Positions 1 through 6,525 of a stretch of DNA of 8,491 nt are shown in pieces; position 1 is the first letter of the stretch, and the number at the start of each line of letters is the position of its first letter. Source of the stretch: JABMRP01 sp964444795 (GTDB lineage Bacteria > Planctomycetota > Planctomycetia > Pirellulales > Thermoguttaceae). Both the position numbers and the translations under genes were made by a program. The notes below the pieces were generated by a model that was not told the origin of the DNA, did not search any database, and saw only the letters and a list, made by a program, of their open reading frames with translations. The DNA lies in NCBI GenBank assembly GCA_964444795.1, contig CAYUIQ010000316.1, positions 1 to 8,491 of the forward strand, given 5' to 3'.

Positions 1-1478
1 GTCTTGTCGACCGTCATGGGCGCACCGGCTGTGCGAAGGAAGTCGGTCAGCGTGTTGGCCAGTTCGCGCAGCTTCTCCGGCTCGTTGGTCGCCTGGTTCG
101 TCTTCTCGCCGATGTCGTCCTTCAGGTTGTATAGCTCCAGCGCTCGGGTGACGTGCTGGTAGATGAGTTTCCAGTCCCCTTTGCGGACCGAACTATAGGG
201 CGGCTCGCCGTAGGTGTTGGGAAAATGCCAGAAGATGGGCCGCTGCGGATCGGCCGCCGGACGCTGCTTCAAGAGCGGCATGAAGCTGATGCCGTCGATG
301 GCGCCGCCGATCTGCTGGTACTGCTTTACGCCGGCCATTTCGAGAAACGTGGGAAAGATGTCCTCGATGATCAGATAATCGTTGCAGACGGTTTTCGGCT
401 TTACCACGCCCGGCCACCGGACGATCAGCGGCACGCGCGTGCCGCCCTCGTAGGGCGTGATCTTGTGTCCGCGCAAGGGGAGATTCCGCGGCAAGTTCGA
501 CGGGCACCCGTTGTCGGTCATGAAGACGAGAACCGTATTGTCGGTCACGCCGAGCCGGTCGAGGTTGGCCATGATCTCGCCCAGCGAATTGTCCATGCTC
601 TCGATCATCGAGGCAAACACGGCGGGCAAGCCCTTGAGTCCCGCGTCGACGTACTTCTGGAAGAAGCGGTCGTTCTTCTCCCAGGGCGCGTGGACGGCGT
701 AGTGCGACATATACAGATAGAAGGGCTTCCCGTCGGCCACCGCCTGTTCCACGGCCTTGTTCGCCTCGATGGTCAGGACCTCGTCGAGGTAAACATCCTT
801 CCCGTGATATTGTTCGAGCCCCGGAACGTCCCAAATTCGGTCGGCGTGGCGAAATGCCGCGCTAAAATTGTTCTTTCCATAATAACTACCGGGGCCACCC
901 GCCGCGTGCCCGGCGATGTTCACATCGAAGCCGAGGTTCAGCGGGTTCTCGCCAGGCGTGCCCTTGGCTCCGAAATGGGCCTTGCCCACATGGATCGTGC
1001 GGTAACCGGCCTTGCCCAGCAACATGGGTAGGGTTACCGCATGGACCGTGCGAGGAATGCCCGGTTCGGCGCTCAGCCCGTTAAGGTTCCAGGGCCCGGG
1101 TTGAATGGTCGGATGGTTGCGGTCGGGCGAGACGTTCTTCCGCAACGTCCAGTTGGTGACCCCATGCCGGGCCGCGTTGAGCCCGGTCATCAGACTCACT
1201 CGCGACGGCGAACAGACGGCGCAGGCGTAGGCTTGGGTGAACTTCATGCCCTGCGATGCGAGAAGCTCCATGTTCGGTGTTTGGTAGCGCCGATTGAGCG
1301 GCGTGACTTCGGTATGAAAGGGCACGGACGTGTCCTGCCAGCCCATGTCGTCGATGAAGAAGAAGACGATGTTGGGCTTCGTCGGGCTATCTTCCGCGCG
1401 GCAGATGCCCGCGGCCGTGACGAGGGCGAAAAGGCCGATGAGCAGAGAGAGTACTCGGGGAGTTAGCTTTGCATACAA
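1..1478 (-). CDS. Exported sulfatase (arylsulfatase/sulfatase S1 type), C-terminus cut by the window edge
   Basis: Hydrolyses sulfate esters, most likely on a polysaccharide, after export. Translation from a TTG at 1478 gives 492 residues open to the left edge. Residues 1-28 form a signal peptide (basic start, hydrophobic 9-25, likely cut after CRA). Metal ligands D43-D44 lie in FIDDMGW. The formylglycine site is C89 in CSPSR, followed by VSLMTG. The usual GKWHLG block reads GKAHFG (K166, H168). HYAVHAP (259-265) and TDNG (D322-N323) complete the active site, with K339 in RGHK. All key residues are present, so the enzyme should be active if a formylglycine-generating enzyme is encoded elsewhere. 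Family members end soon after the last visible region, so probably only a short tail is missing. An ATG start is excluded: the nearby ATG hits a stop after three codons. The preceding gene on the strand is the GH51 arabinofuranosidase, 157 bases away. Substrate cannot be told from sequence; the family call is secure. Confidence 0.95.
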   Translation of the reverse strand, partial: MYAKLTPRVLSLLIGLFALVTAAGICRAEDSPTKPNIVFFFIDDMGWQDTSVPFHTEVTPLNRRYQTPNMELLASQGMKFTQAYACAVCSPSRVSLMTGLNAARHGVTNWTLRKNVSPDRNHPTIQPGPWNLNGLSAEPGIPRTVHAVTLPMLLGKAGYRTIHVGKAHFGAKGTPGENPLNLGFDVNIAGHAAGGPGSYYGKNNFSAAFRHADRIWDVPGLEQYHGKDVYLDEVLTIEANKAVEQAVADGKPFYLYMSHYAVHAPWEKNDRFFQKYVDAGLKGLPAVFASMIESMDNSLGEIMANLDRLGVTDNTVLVFMTDNGCPSNLPRNLPLRGHKITPYEGGTRVPLIVRWPGVVKPKTVCNDYLIIEDIFPTFLEMAGVKQYQQIGGAIDGISFMPLLKQRPAADPQRPIFWHFPNTYGEPPYSSVRKGDWKLIYQHVTRALELYNLKDDIGEKTNQATNEPEKLRELANTLTDFLRTAGAPMTVDK

Positions 1479-1486
1479 TGGATTGG

Positions 1487-1492
1487 CTCCTT
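1487..1492 (-). promoter_or_regulatory. Ribosome binding site that fixes the TTG start of the sulfatase
   Basis: On the minus strand AAGGAG lies 8 bases before the TTG at 1478-1476. No ATG or GTG in the same frame lies between this site and the signal peptide, so the site decides the unusual start codon. Confidence 0.75.
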
Positions 1493-1544
1493 GATGGAAG
1501 AACGAGTGAATTGGGTTGGAGTTCTTGACACGGTGAGCGTAGGC

Positions 1545-1628
1545 TCGTTTAACGCCCAGCCGAAGGCGCCGGCACTTACGATGTTCCAACGCGGCAAAAG
1601 CCGCCGCCTTCGGCTGGGCGTTAAACGA
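1545..1628. repeat. 84-base element with perfect 24-base inverted arms and a nested hairpin
   Basis: The left arm (1545-1568, beginning TCGTTTAACGCC) is the exact reverse complement of the right arm (1605-1628). The 36-base centre contains a second perfect hairpin, GCGGC-AAAA-GCCGC (1591-1604), directly against the right arm. Outside the arms the match continues with a gap: GTAGGC on the left, and GTAGGGC on the complement of the right flank, which reaches into the stop codon of the arabinofuranosidase gene (1636-1638). There is no T-run, so this is not a classical terminator, though it could stop transcription or protect the upstream mRNA end. It resembles a REP- or MITE-type non-coding repeat. 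From memory, similar sequences recur between genes in Pirellulales, which is unverified. No coding sequence is visible inside. Confidence 0.8.
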
Positions 1629-1635
1629 TTGTGCC

Positions 1636-3990
1636 CTACTTCACGTCCAGCCGAAACAGCGTCACGCTACACGCCGCCACGGAGAACTTGTTCTTGAATC
1701 GCTCGACGGCCGATTCCTCGATCGTCACCTTCGGCGGCTTGCCCGGCTCGTTGTAGGCCATCGGGTCGTTGCCGGCGATCTGCCAGCGCCGGCCGCCGCC
1801 GGTTAGTTCGGCTCCCTGGATTTCCAAGGGAATCTCCAACGCCTGCTTCGTCGGGTTCACAATCGCCACCACCAGCGACTTGCGGTCGTCGCTCCAGGCA
1901 GCCGCGACGTCCAGCGGTCGATCGGTGCTGACCGCTACCGGCACGGTGCCGTAATGGGCGCGGTACAGTTTCAACACCAAGCCCGTGGTGGCAAACGCGG
2001 CATCCGTCTTGCTCGTCTTGATACAGCCGATCACGTTGACCGTCTGGGCGTAGTTGGCCATAAACATGATATCGCTCTGCCGGGTAAACTCGTTCAGGCC
2101 CGCGGCCACGCCCAGGCCGTCCTTGAGAAAATACCGGGTGCCCAACTCGCCATAGACGTGTGGACCGTACCAGTAGTTCCATTCGTCCAGCGCGATGTCG
2201 ATGTCCTTGCCCTTGAGCGAATCGAACCGACGGCGATAATCGCGATGGGCTTCGGCCTTGCCACGCACGGCGTCGGGAATCTGTTGCACGTGCGTCGCCA
2301 GCCCGGGGCTCCCCTGACGGTAAAAGTGCTCGCTGATCAGGTCCATGTGCTCGGCGCACTGCTGCATCATGCCTTCGCTCCACTTGCCGCTGGCCCCGAC
2401 GGCGACGAGCTTAACCGAGGGGTCTTCGGCACGCAACGCCTCGGCAAACTCGTTGTGCTTCGCGATGTACTTCTCCAGCGACATGTGGCCCAGTTGCCAG
2501 CCGCCGTACATTTCGTTGCCGATCCCCCACCATTTGACTTTGTAAGGCTCGGCGTGACCGTTGGCGGCGCGTAGTTTGCCCATGGGCGTATCGGCCGCGC
2601 CGTTGGCGTATTGGAGTTCCTCGACCGCGCTCTTGGTGCCGCCCAGCCCGCTGTTCACCGCGATATAGGGCTCGGTTTCCAGGACCCGGCAGAAGTGCAG
2701 AAATTCGTCGATGCCCACGTCGTTATGCTCGACACCCCGCCAGGCCGGGTTCTTCCGCGGCGGACGCCGGTCGCGATCCCCGATGCCGTCCTTCCAATCG
2801 TAACCGCTGACAAAATTGCCCCCCGGCCATCGATAGACGGGCGAGTCCAACTCGCGCAACAGGGCCAGCGTGTCGGCACGCATCCCGTCGACGTTGTCCG
2901 CCGGCATCAGCGACACGGTACCTACGCGAAAGCTGCCGCCGTCGGAAGCGTCGACGATGAGCCATCCGTCGTCGGTCGTTGCCCCGGCGGTGAACTTCAG
3001 CGGCGTCTTGGCAAATTCCTTGTCGACACGGTCGATCGTGATCGTCTGGAAGTTGCCCGGTCCGTCACCCCAGCCGAGCGAAACGCGGATCGGGCCGACG
3101 TCGTCCGAACCGGCCAGCCAAACGCGTCCGACGTATTTCTTGCCTTCGATCACCCCCAGGCCGTGCTGGATGATGCCGCAACTCTTGCCATCGGCCGGCA
3201 CAACGATCCTGGGCGTATGCTCGCCGACGAACGGATGCTCGCGATCCATCTCGATCTTGGCCCCGCCGGTCGTTCGCCATGGAGATTCTTTCGCTCCGGG
3301 CGAATAGTAGAACTTGCGGTCCTCGATCATTTCGGCCCAAATGCCGCCGTAGATGCAACGCCCCAGATGCTCGATGAACTGGCCGTAGATGTACTTCGAG
3401 ACCGGTTCGCCCGTCTTGGCGGCATCAATGGCGATGGCCGGTTTCCAGTCTTCCATGGAGACCTGCTCCAGGCTCAGGTCGTCGAACCAGGCCTTGCCGG
3501 TGGCCAGTCCCCATCCGCCGAAGAGGCAGTTCACATGGACGTAATCCTCGCCGCCGGTCTCGAACACCACTTGCACCTTCGTCCAATCGCTGGTCCCCTT
3601 GACCGCGGGCGTGGCCACCGGCTGGATGTTGTGCAAGTTGAGCAGGGCGCCCTTGGCTTGCCCTTTGGTTTGCACGTTCTCGGTCTTGATCCAACCGGAG
3701 AGCCGATAGGTGGCATGTGGCGCGACGGGAACACGCACATGCCAGGCGATGTCGCCGCCGGCGTCAGACTCGATCATCAGACTTCGCTCGCCCGTCCGGC
3801 CCGTCTCGGCATACGAAAACGTTCCGGTGCCGCCCCAGGTGTGCGGCGTCCACTCGGCCGGCTTGCCATCGGCGCCCTGTTCGAATGAAGCGTTGGGTAG
3901 CAGATTCGCCGCTTGCGGTTGGGCAGGTGCGATGCCGGCCAGTGTTAGCAGTAGGACGAAGGGCACGAGGGTCGTGATTCGGCGGATCAT
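1636..3990 (-). CDS. Exported GH51 alpha-L-arabinofuranosidase with N-terminal carbohydrate-binding module
   Basis: Releases terminal L-arabinofuranose from arabinan, arabinoxylan or arabinogalactan by a retaining mechanism. The product has 784 residues. Residues 1-23 are a signal peptide (hydrophobic core 8-20, cut after APA). Residues 28-178 look like a CBM4/9-type beta-sandwich, from NLLPNASFEQG to WFDDLSLEQV. The catalytic part starts near 199 with YIYGQFIEHLGRCIYGGIW, a GH51 hallmark, and contains an inserted beta-rich segment at about 243-362. Conserved RWPGGNF lies at 387-393. The acid/base is E493 in WWGIGNEMYG and the nucleophile E603 in LDEWNYWYG. The C-terminal beta-domain runs from about 640 to 783. 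It is longer than single-domain GH51 enzymes because of the N-terminal module. The start is supported by AAGGAG (3998-4003) with 7-base spacing. The next gene on the strand is a sulfatase, separated by an inverted-repeat element. The family call is secure; the exact polysaccharide is unknown. Confidence 0.95.
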   Translation of the reverse strand: MIRRITTLVPFVLLLTLAGIAPAQPQAANLLPNASFEQGADGKPAEWTPHTWGGTGTFSYAETGRTGERSLMIESDAGGDIAWHVRVPVAPHATYRLSGWIKTENVQTKGQAKGALLNLHNIQPVATPAVKGTSDWTKVQVVFETGGEDYVHVNCLFGGWGLATGKAWFDDLSLEQVSMEDWKPAIAIDAAKTGEPVSKYIYGQFIEHLGRCIYGGIWAEMIEDRKFYYSPGAKESPWRTTGGAKIEMDREHPFVGEHTPRIVVPADGKSCGIIQHGLGVIEGKKYVGRVWLAGSDDVGPIRVSLGWGDGPGNFQTITIDRVDKEFAKTPLKFTAGATTDDGWLIVDASDGGSFRVGTVSLMPADNVDGMRADTLALLRELDSPVYRWPGGNFVSGYDWKDGIGDRDRRPPRKNPAWRGVEHNDVGIDEFLHFCRVLETEPYIAVNSGLGGTKSAVEELQYANGAADTPMGKLRAANGHAEPYKVKWWGIGNEMYGGWQLGHMSLEKYIAKHNEFAEALRAEDPSVKLVAVGASGKWSEGMMQQCAEHMDLISEHFYRQGSPGLATHVQQIPDAVRGKAEAHRDYRRRFDSLKGKDIDIALDEWNYWYGPHVYGELGTRYFLKDGLGVAAGLNEFTRQSDIMFMANYAQTVNVIGCIKTSKTDAAFATTGLVLKLYRAHYGTVPVAVSTDRPLDVAAAWSDDRKSLVVAIVNPTKQALEIPLEIQGAELTGGGRRWQIAGNDPMAYNEPGKPPKVTIEESAVERFKNKFSVAACSVTLFRLDVK

Positions 3991-4029
3991 TGGGTGTCTC
4001 CTTTGGTTTTGACGTGGTCCAGTCCCGTC

Positions 4030-4035
4030 ATTCTA
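4030..4035 (-). promoter_or_regulatory. Weak -10 candidate for the GH51 gene
   Basis: On the minus strand TAGAAT lies about 40 bases before the start codon of the arabinofuranosidase gene and matches TATAAT at five of six positions. At the proper distance upstream there is only a C-rich stretch with no recognisable -35 box, so an activator or another sigma factor would be needed. Low confidence. Confidence 0.25.
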
Positions 4036-4036
4036 G

Positions 4037-4068
4037 CGGTTGCCGGTTGCCGGGGGGAACCGTTGCCG
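4037..4068. repeat. Short direct repeats in the divergent promoter region
   Basis: CGGTTGC occurs twice back to back (4037-4043 and 4044-4050), and the related CCGTTGC follows at 4060-4066. They lie just upstream of the candidate -10 box of the arabinofuranosidase gene, where an activator would bind. A role as operator is inference; a simple GC-rich slippage tract is equally possible. Confidence 0.3.
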
Positions 4069-4100
4069 CGCAAAATTCAGAGATCCGTGTGTGTTTTTTG

Positions 4101-4129
4101 TCGACAGGCAGGCACTGGGGGGTCATAAT
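4101..4129 (+). promoter_or_regulatory. Sigma70-type promoter candidate for the LamG PEP-CTERM gene
   Basis: TCGACA (4101-4106) and CATAAT (4124-4129) each match the consensus at five of six positions and are separated by exactly 17 bases. Transcription would start near 4136, leaving a leader of about 113 bases before the start codon at 4249. The leader can pair GGGTTT (4144-4149) with AAACCC (4193-4198) and, inside that, CCCC (4154-4157) with GGGG (4167-4170). Confidence 0.5.
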
Positions 4130-4248
4130 GAGTGCCGGAAAGTGGGTTTGTTGCCCCCAGAGTCCCGGGGCGCCCAGGAATAGACACCAGCAAAACCCGG
4201 TTGGCGTCATCCGTCACAATTGTTCAGCATCGCGAGAGGACCCCTGAC

Positions 4249-5823
4249 ATGAAGAGCGTTACCATGTACCGATTGTGGCTGGCAATGGCCGCCGTGGCCA
4301 CGGCCCTGACCTTTAGCGACGCGGCCCGCGGCGCGCTGGTCAACCGATGGAGCTTCAGCGAGAACGGCGGGTCGGGCACCGCCCTGGTCGATACCATCGG
4401 CGGGCTGAACGCCACGATCGTCGAGCAGGGCGGCAACAACGGCGACGTCGGACAGACCCACGCCGGACAGGTGTTCCTCACCGGCGGCGGCAAAGGCAGC
4501 ACCGACTACGTGAAGTTCGCCGACAACACGTTCTCCGCCCATTCCGGAGACGTGACCATCGAGACCTGGGCCACGACCTACAGCGCCCAGAATTGGTCCC
4601 GCGTCTTCAGCCTGGGCAGCACCAACAGCGACGTCTTGATGATGTCCTGGACCCGTGGCACGAATCAGAACCAGGATCAGGTCCGCTGGTTCGATGCCGG
4701 CGTGACCGGCGATCGTGACAACCAAATCGAAGACTCGATGGCCCCGTACGCGTATGGCCAGCAGTATCACATTGCCCTCACGATCGACGATGACGGCGGC
4801 GCCGGCGGGAAGACGCTGGTCAAATGGTACAAGGACGGTGTGCAGCAAGGCTCGTTCGACACGGACAACAAACTCTCCGACCTCAGCGATATCGAGAGCG
4901 TGTTAGGCCGCTCCAAGTGGGGCGACAACACGGCCAACGCTTCGTGGAACGAATTTCGCGTTTACGACGAGGCCCTCAAGCAGTTCCAGATCGCCAACAA
5001 TACCGTCCAGGGCCCCGACGTGGTGGACATCCTGGGTCCGGCGGGGCTCACCGCGGCCCCGATCAATCGCTGGAGTTTCGGCGAGACCGGCGGAGCGGGC
5101 ACCACGTTGGTGGATTCCATCGGCGGGGCCGACGGGACGATCGTCGACCTCGGCGCCAGCGACGGCAACGTCGGCAGCGGGCAGGTTACATTGGCCGGCG
5201 GTGCCAAGGGCAGTTCCGACTACGTCGATCTGCCCGATGATATACTCGCCGGACTCGGCGATGCCAGCATTGAGACTTGGGCTACTCAACACACGGTGCA
5301 GAACTGGTCGCGTATCTTCGATTTCGGGGAAAACAACGGTAACTACGTGTTTATGTCTTGGTCCCGGGGCACCAACATGAACCAGGACCGGGCCGGAATG
5401 AATGTCGGCGGAGAAACAAGTGTGGACGATACAATGGCCCCGTATACCCTCGATCAAGAGGCCCACATCGTCATGACCATCGATGAAGACGAGGGCGGTG
5501 GCCAGACGCTGATCCAGTTGTACAAGGACGGCGAACTCATGGGCGGGCGATTGACCGACCACCGCCTCTCAGACCTCAACGACATCAACAACTGGCTGGG
5601 CCGCTCGCAGTGGCCCGACAACACGGCCAACGCTTCCTGGAACGAGTTCCGCATTTACGATTACGCGCTGAGCGGACAGGAGATCCTCGGCAACTACATG
5701 GCCGGCCCCGACGCGATTAACATGGAGGCTGGCGTCCCGGAACCTTCGACGCTGGTGCTGCTCGGATTGGGCGTCTTGGGACTGCTCGGCTTAGACGTGC
5801 AGCGGCGAAGGAGAAGAGCCTAG
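4249..5823 (+). CDS. Secreted protein with two LamG-like domains and a PEP-CTERM sorting tail
   Basis: A probable extracellular or envelope-attached carbohydrate- or ligand-binding protein; no catalytic residues are recognised. The product has 524 residues. Residues 1-28 form a signal peptide. Two concanavalin/LamG-type jelly rolls follow: about 30-250 (opening LVNRWSFSENGG, closing NASWNEFRVYDEAL) and about 271-485 (opening PINRWSFGETGG, closing NASWNEFRIYDYAL). They are clearly a tandem duplication. The C-terminus is a textbook PEP-CTERM signal: VPEPST at 496-501, a hydrophobic helix at 502-515 and five arginines at 519-523. Such proteins are processed by an exosortase, which is not encoded here. 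I see no cysteine in the chain. An in-frame GTG at 4132 would add 39 residues, but the ATG at 4249 has GAGAGGA 8 bases upstream and directly precedes the signal peptide. The gene diverges from the GH51 gene, so a link to glycan binding is possible but not shown. Confidence 0.92.
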   Translation: MKSVTMYRLWLAMAAVATALTFSDAARGALVNRWSFSENGGSGTALVDTIGGLNATIVEQGGNNGDVGQTHAGQVFLTGGGKGSTDYVKFADNTFSAHSGDVTIETWATTYSAQNWSRVFSLGSTNSDVLMMSWTRGTNQNQDQVRWFDAGVTGDRDNQIEDSMAPYAYGQQYHIALTIDDDGGAGGKTLVKWYKDGVQQGSFDTDNKLSDLSDIESVLGRSKWGDNTANASWNEFRVYDEALKQFQIANNTVQGPDVVDILGPAGLTAAPINRWSFGETGGAGTTLVDSIGGADGTIVDLGASDGNVGSGQVTLAGGAKGSSDYVDLPDDILAGLGDASIETWATQHTVQNWSRIFDFGENNGNYVFMSWSRGTNMNQDRAGMNVGGETSVDDTMAPYTLDQEAHIVMTIDEDEGGGQTLIQLYKDGELMGGRLTDHRLSDLNDINNWLGRSQWPDNTANASWNEFRIYDYALSGQEILGNYMAGPDAINMEAGVPEPSTLVLLGLGVLGLLGLDVQRRRRRA

Positions 5824-5830
5824 AAGACGC

Positions 5831-5864
5831 GGGCTCGTTGTCTTGCGGGAGCCCTTGCCAGGGC
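5831..5864 (+). terminator. Possible terminator after the PEP-CTERM gene, two alternative hairpins
   Basis: GGGCTC (5831-5836) can pair with GAGCCC (5849-5854). Alternatively GCCCT (5851-5855) pairs with AGGGC (5860-5864) over a TGCC loop. The two stems share bases and exclude each other. No T-run follows, so function as a terminator rests mainly on position, a few bases after the stop codon. Confidence 0.35.
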
Positions 5865-5894
5865 GTTGAAAGAGTGTAATCATGCTGTAGGGGA

Positions 5895-5968
5895 GGGCGC
5901 GATGGGCGGCTTGACTGCCCTTGCGCAACCCCTGAAATACTAGGGCGGGCAAGCCGCCCATGGCGCCC
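5895..5968. repeat. 74-base imperfect inverted-repeat element
   Basis: The arms 5895-5921 and 5942-5968 are reverse complements at 24 of 27 positions (mismatched pairs 5901/5962, 5914/5949 and 5916/5947), around a 20-base centre. The common core is ATGGGCGGCTTG. The right arm also folds on itself, GGGCGG (5943-5948) with CCGCCC (5954-5959). It is unrelated in sequence to the element at 1545-1628. It lies between the PEP-CTERM gene and the lipoprotein gene and codes for nothing visible. A REP- or MITE-like dispersed element is the best guess. Confidence 0.7.
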
Positions 5969-5996
5969 GAGGCGGTAACCTTCGTTCGTAGACGGG

Positions 5997-6031
5997 CCCT
6001 CACCCCGGCCCTCTTCCGGAGGGAAAAGGAG
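5997..6031 (+). repeat. Degenerate copy of a CCCTCACCCC-type intergenic repeat, with hairpin
   Basis: The stretch starts CCCTCACCCCGGCCCTC and continues into a hairpin with CCTCTTCC (6010-6017) and GGAAAAGG (6022-6029), one mismatched pair, loop GGAG. From memory this pattern is a common intergenic repeat in many bacterial genomes, usually with a perfect CCCTCTCCC stem. The copy here has decayed and ends right at the ribosome binding site of the next gene. The hairpin is seen; membership in the repeat family is from memory. Confidence 0.5.
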
Positions 6032-6046
6032 CAAAGGAGAAATGCG

Positions 6047-6403
6047 ATGCGCACGGACGGACGATCGACTTGCCTGGTGGCGGCGGGGTTTGCGATGCTG
6101 ACGGTCAGCGGATGCGGGGACTCGGGGCCTTCTTACGAGAAAGCCAAACTGGCCGGGTTGGTGACTATCGATGGAACGGCGGTCGCCGAGGGAAGCATTC
6201 GCTTCACGTTGGTCGAGGCCAAGGAGTTCTTGACTGAAGTTCCCATCACCGACGGCAAGTACACGGCCGAAGATGTGCCCGTGGGCTGGGTGAAGGTTAC
6301 CTTCGCGGCGGGCCCAGGCGGTGAAGTGCGACGGATCGGTCAGTTTTTACACCGAGAGCATCAATCTGAGCATCTGGCGAGCTTTGACGACGGCCCGGGG
6401 TAA
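6047..6403 (+). pseudogene. Lipoprotein with transthyretin-like domain, truncated and joined to foreign sequence
   Basis: As it stands the frame encodes 118 residues. Residues 1-23 are a lipoprotein signal with lipobox VSGC (lipid cysteine C23). Residues about 34-88 resemble the small beta-sandwich (carboxypeptidase regulatory or transthyretin-like) of many planctomycete lipoproteins: GLVTIDGTAVAEGSIRF, then ITDGKYTAEDVPVGWVKVTF. Intact relatives are usually somewhat longer and end in further beta-strands. Here, from about residue 90, the frame reads non-homologous residues (GEVRRIGQFLHREHQ) because the DNA has become the end of a DUF1559 gene in another frame. The start at 6047 is chosen because AAGGAG (6034-6039) lies 7 bases upstream and the lipoprotein signal begins there; an in-frame ATG at 5960 would begin inside an inverted repeat. 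It could still yield a short lipoprotein with an aberrant tail, or be dead. The function of the family is unknown. Confidence 0.6.
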
Positions 6404-6428
6404 CGAGGTGCCGGGCGAGGTTCCGTAA
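6321..6428 (+). pseudogene. C-terminal remnant of a DUF1559 (pilin-like) gene
   Basis: In the frame one base ahead of the lipoprotein gene, the last 35 codons before TAA (6426-6428) read VKCDGSVSFYTES, then INLSIWRALTTARGNEV and PGEVP. This is the recognisable ending of planctomycete DUF1559 proteins, which have an N-terminal prepilin-type helix and close with a CDGSVRF block, a conserved Trp-Arg-Ala-Leu and a GGEV-like motif. Everything upstream of the CDGSV block, normally some 250-350 residues, is missing and replaced by the lipoprotein gene. The remnant has no start codon or ribosome binding site of its own. The alternative that this is a chance reading is unlikely, because several motifs occur in the correct order up to the stop. 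Confidence 0.75.
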
Positions 6429-6503
6429 GGATCGTGCGAGAAACAGGTGTCGCATGGAACCAGCCACCCAAAACACACCCGGCACGAATCTCTCGCACGA
6501 TCC
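6429..6503. repeat. 13-base perfect inverted repeat around a 49-base spacer
   Basis: GGATCGTGCGAGA (6429-6441) is repeated as its exact complement at 6491-6503. The left arm begins on the base after the DUF1559 remnant stop codon. There is no T-run after the right arm. It could be a long terminator stem or the ends of a small element; the spacer encodes nothing recognisable. Confidence 0.6.
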
Positions 6504-6525
6504 CAAGGCCCCAATCCGCCGCCAC

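Noticed and set aside
153..1031. 292-residue plus-strand reading frame
   Set aside because: It lies opposite the sulfatase, whose minus-strand translation has all catalytic motifs. The composition is typical of GC-rich antisense frames (R, H, V, G rich), with no domain.
1545..1628. Reading the 84-base element as an insertion sequence
   Set aside because: There is no transposase frame and no clear target-site duplication at its borders. At most it is a non-autonomous element.
2611..3888. 425-residue plus-strand reading frame
   Set aside because: It is a shadow of the GH51 gene, without a recognisable motif or ribosome binding site, while the opposite strand carries both catalytic glutamates.
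4132..4248. Upstream GTG extension of the PEP-CTERM protein
   Set aside because: It would put 39 hydrophilic residues before the signal peptide and would start at the predicted transcription start; the ATG at 4249 has a ribosome binding site.
5717..6034. 105-residue minus-strand reading frame
   Set aside because: It is made of repeat DNA (inverted repeat plus CCCTCACCCC-type repeat) and the PEP-CTERM tail read backwards. FPPEEGRGEG-like peptides are a usual by-product of that repeat.
5960..6046. Upstream ATG extension of the lipoprotein
   Set aside because: It would start inside an inverted repeat and place 29 charged residues before the lipobox signal; the ATG at 6047 has AAGGAG at 7 bases.
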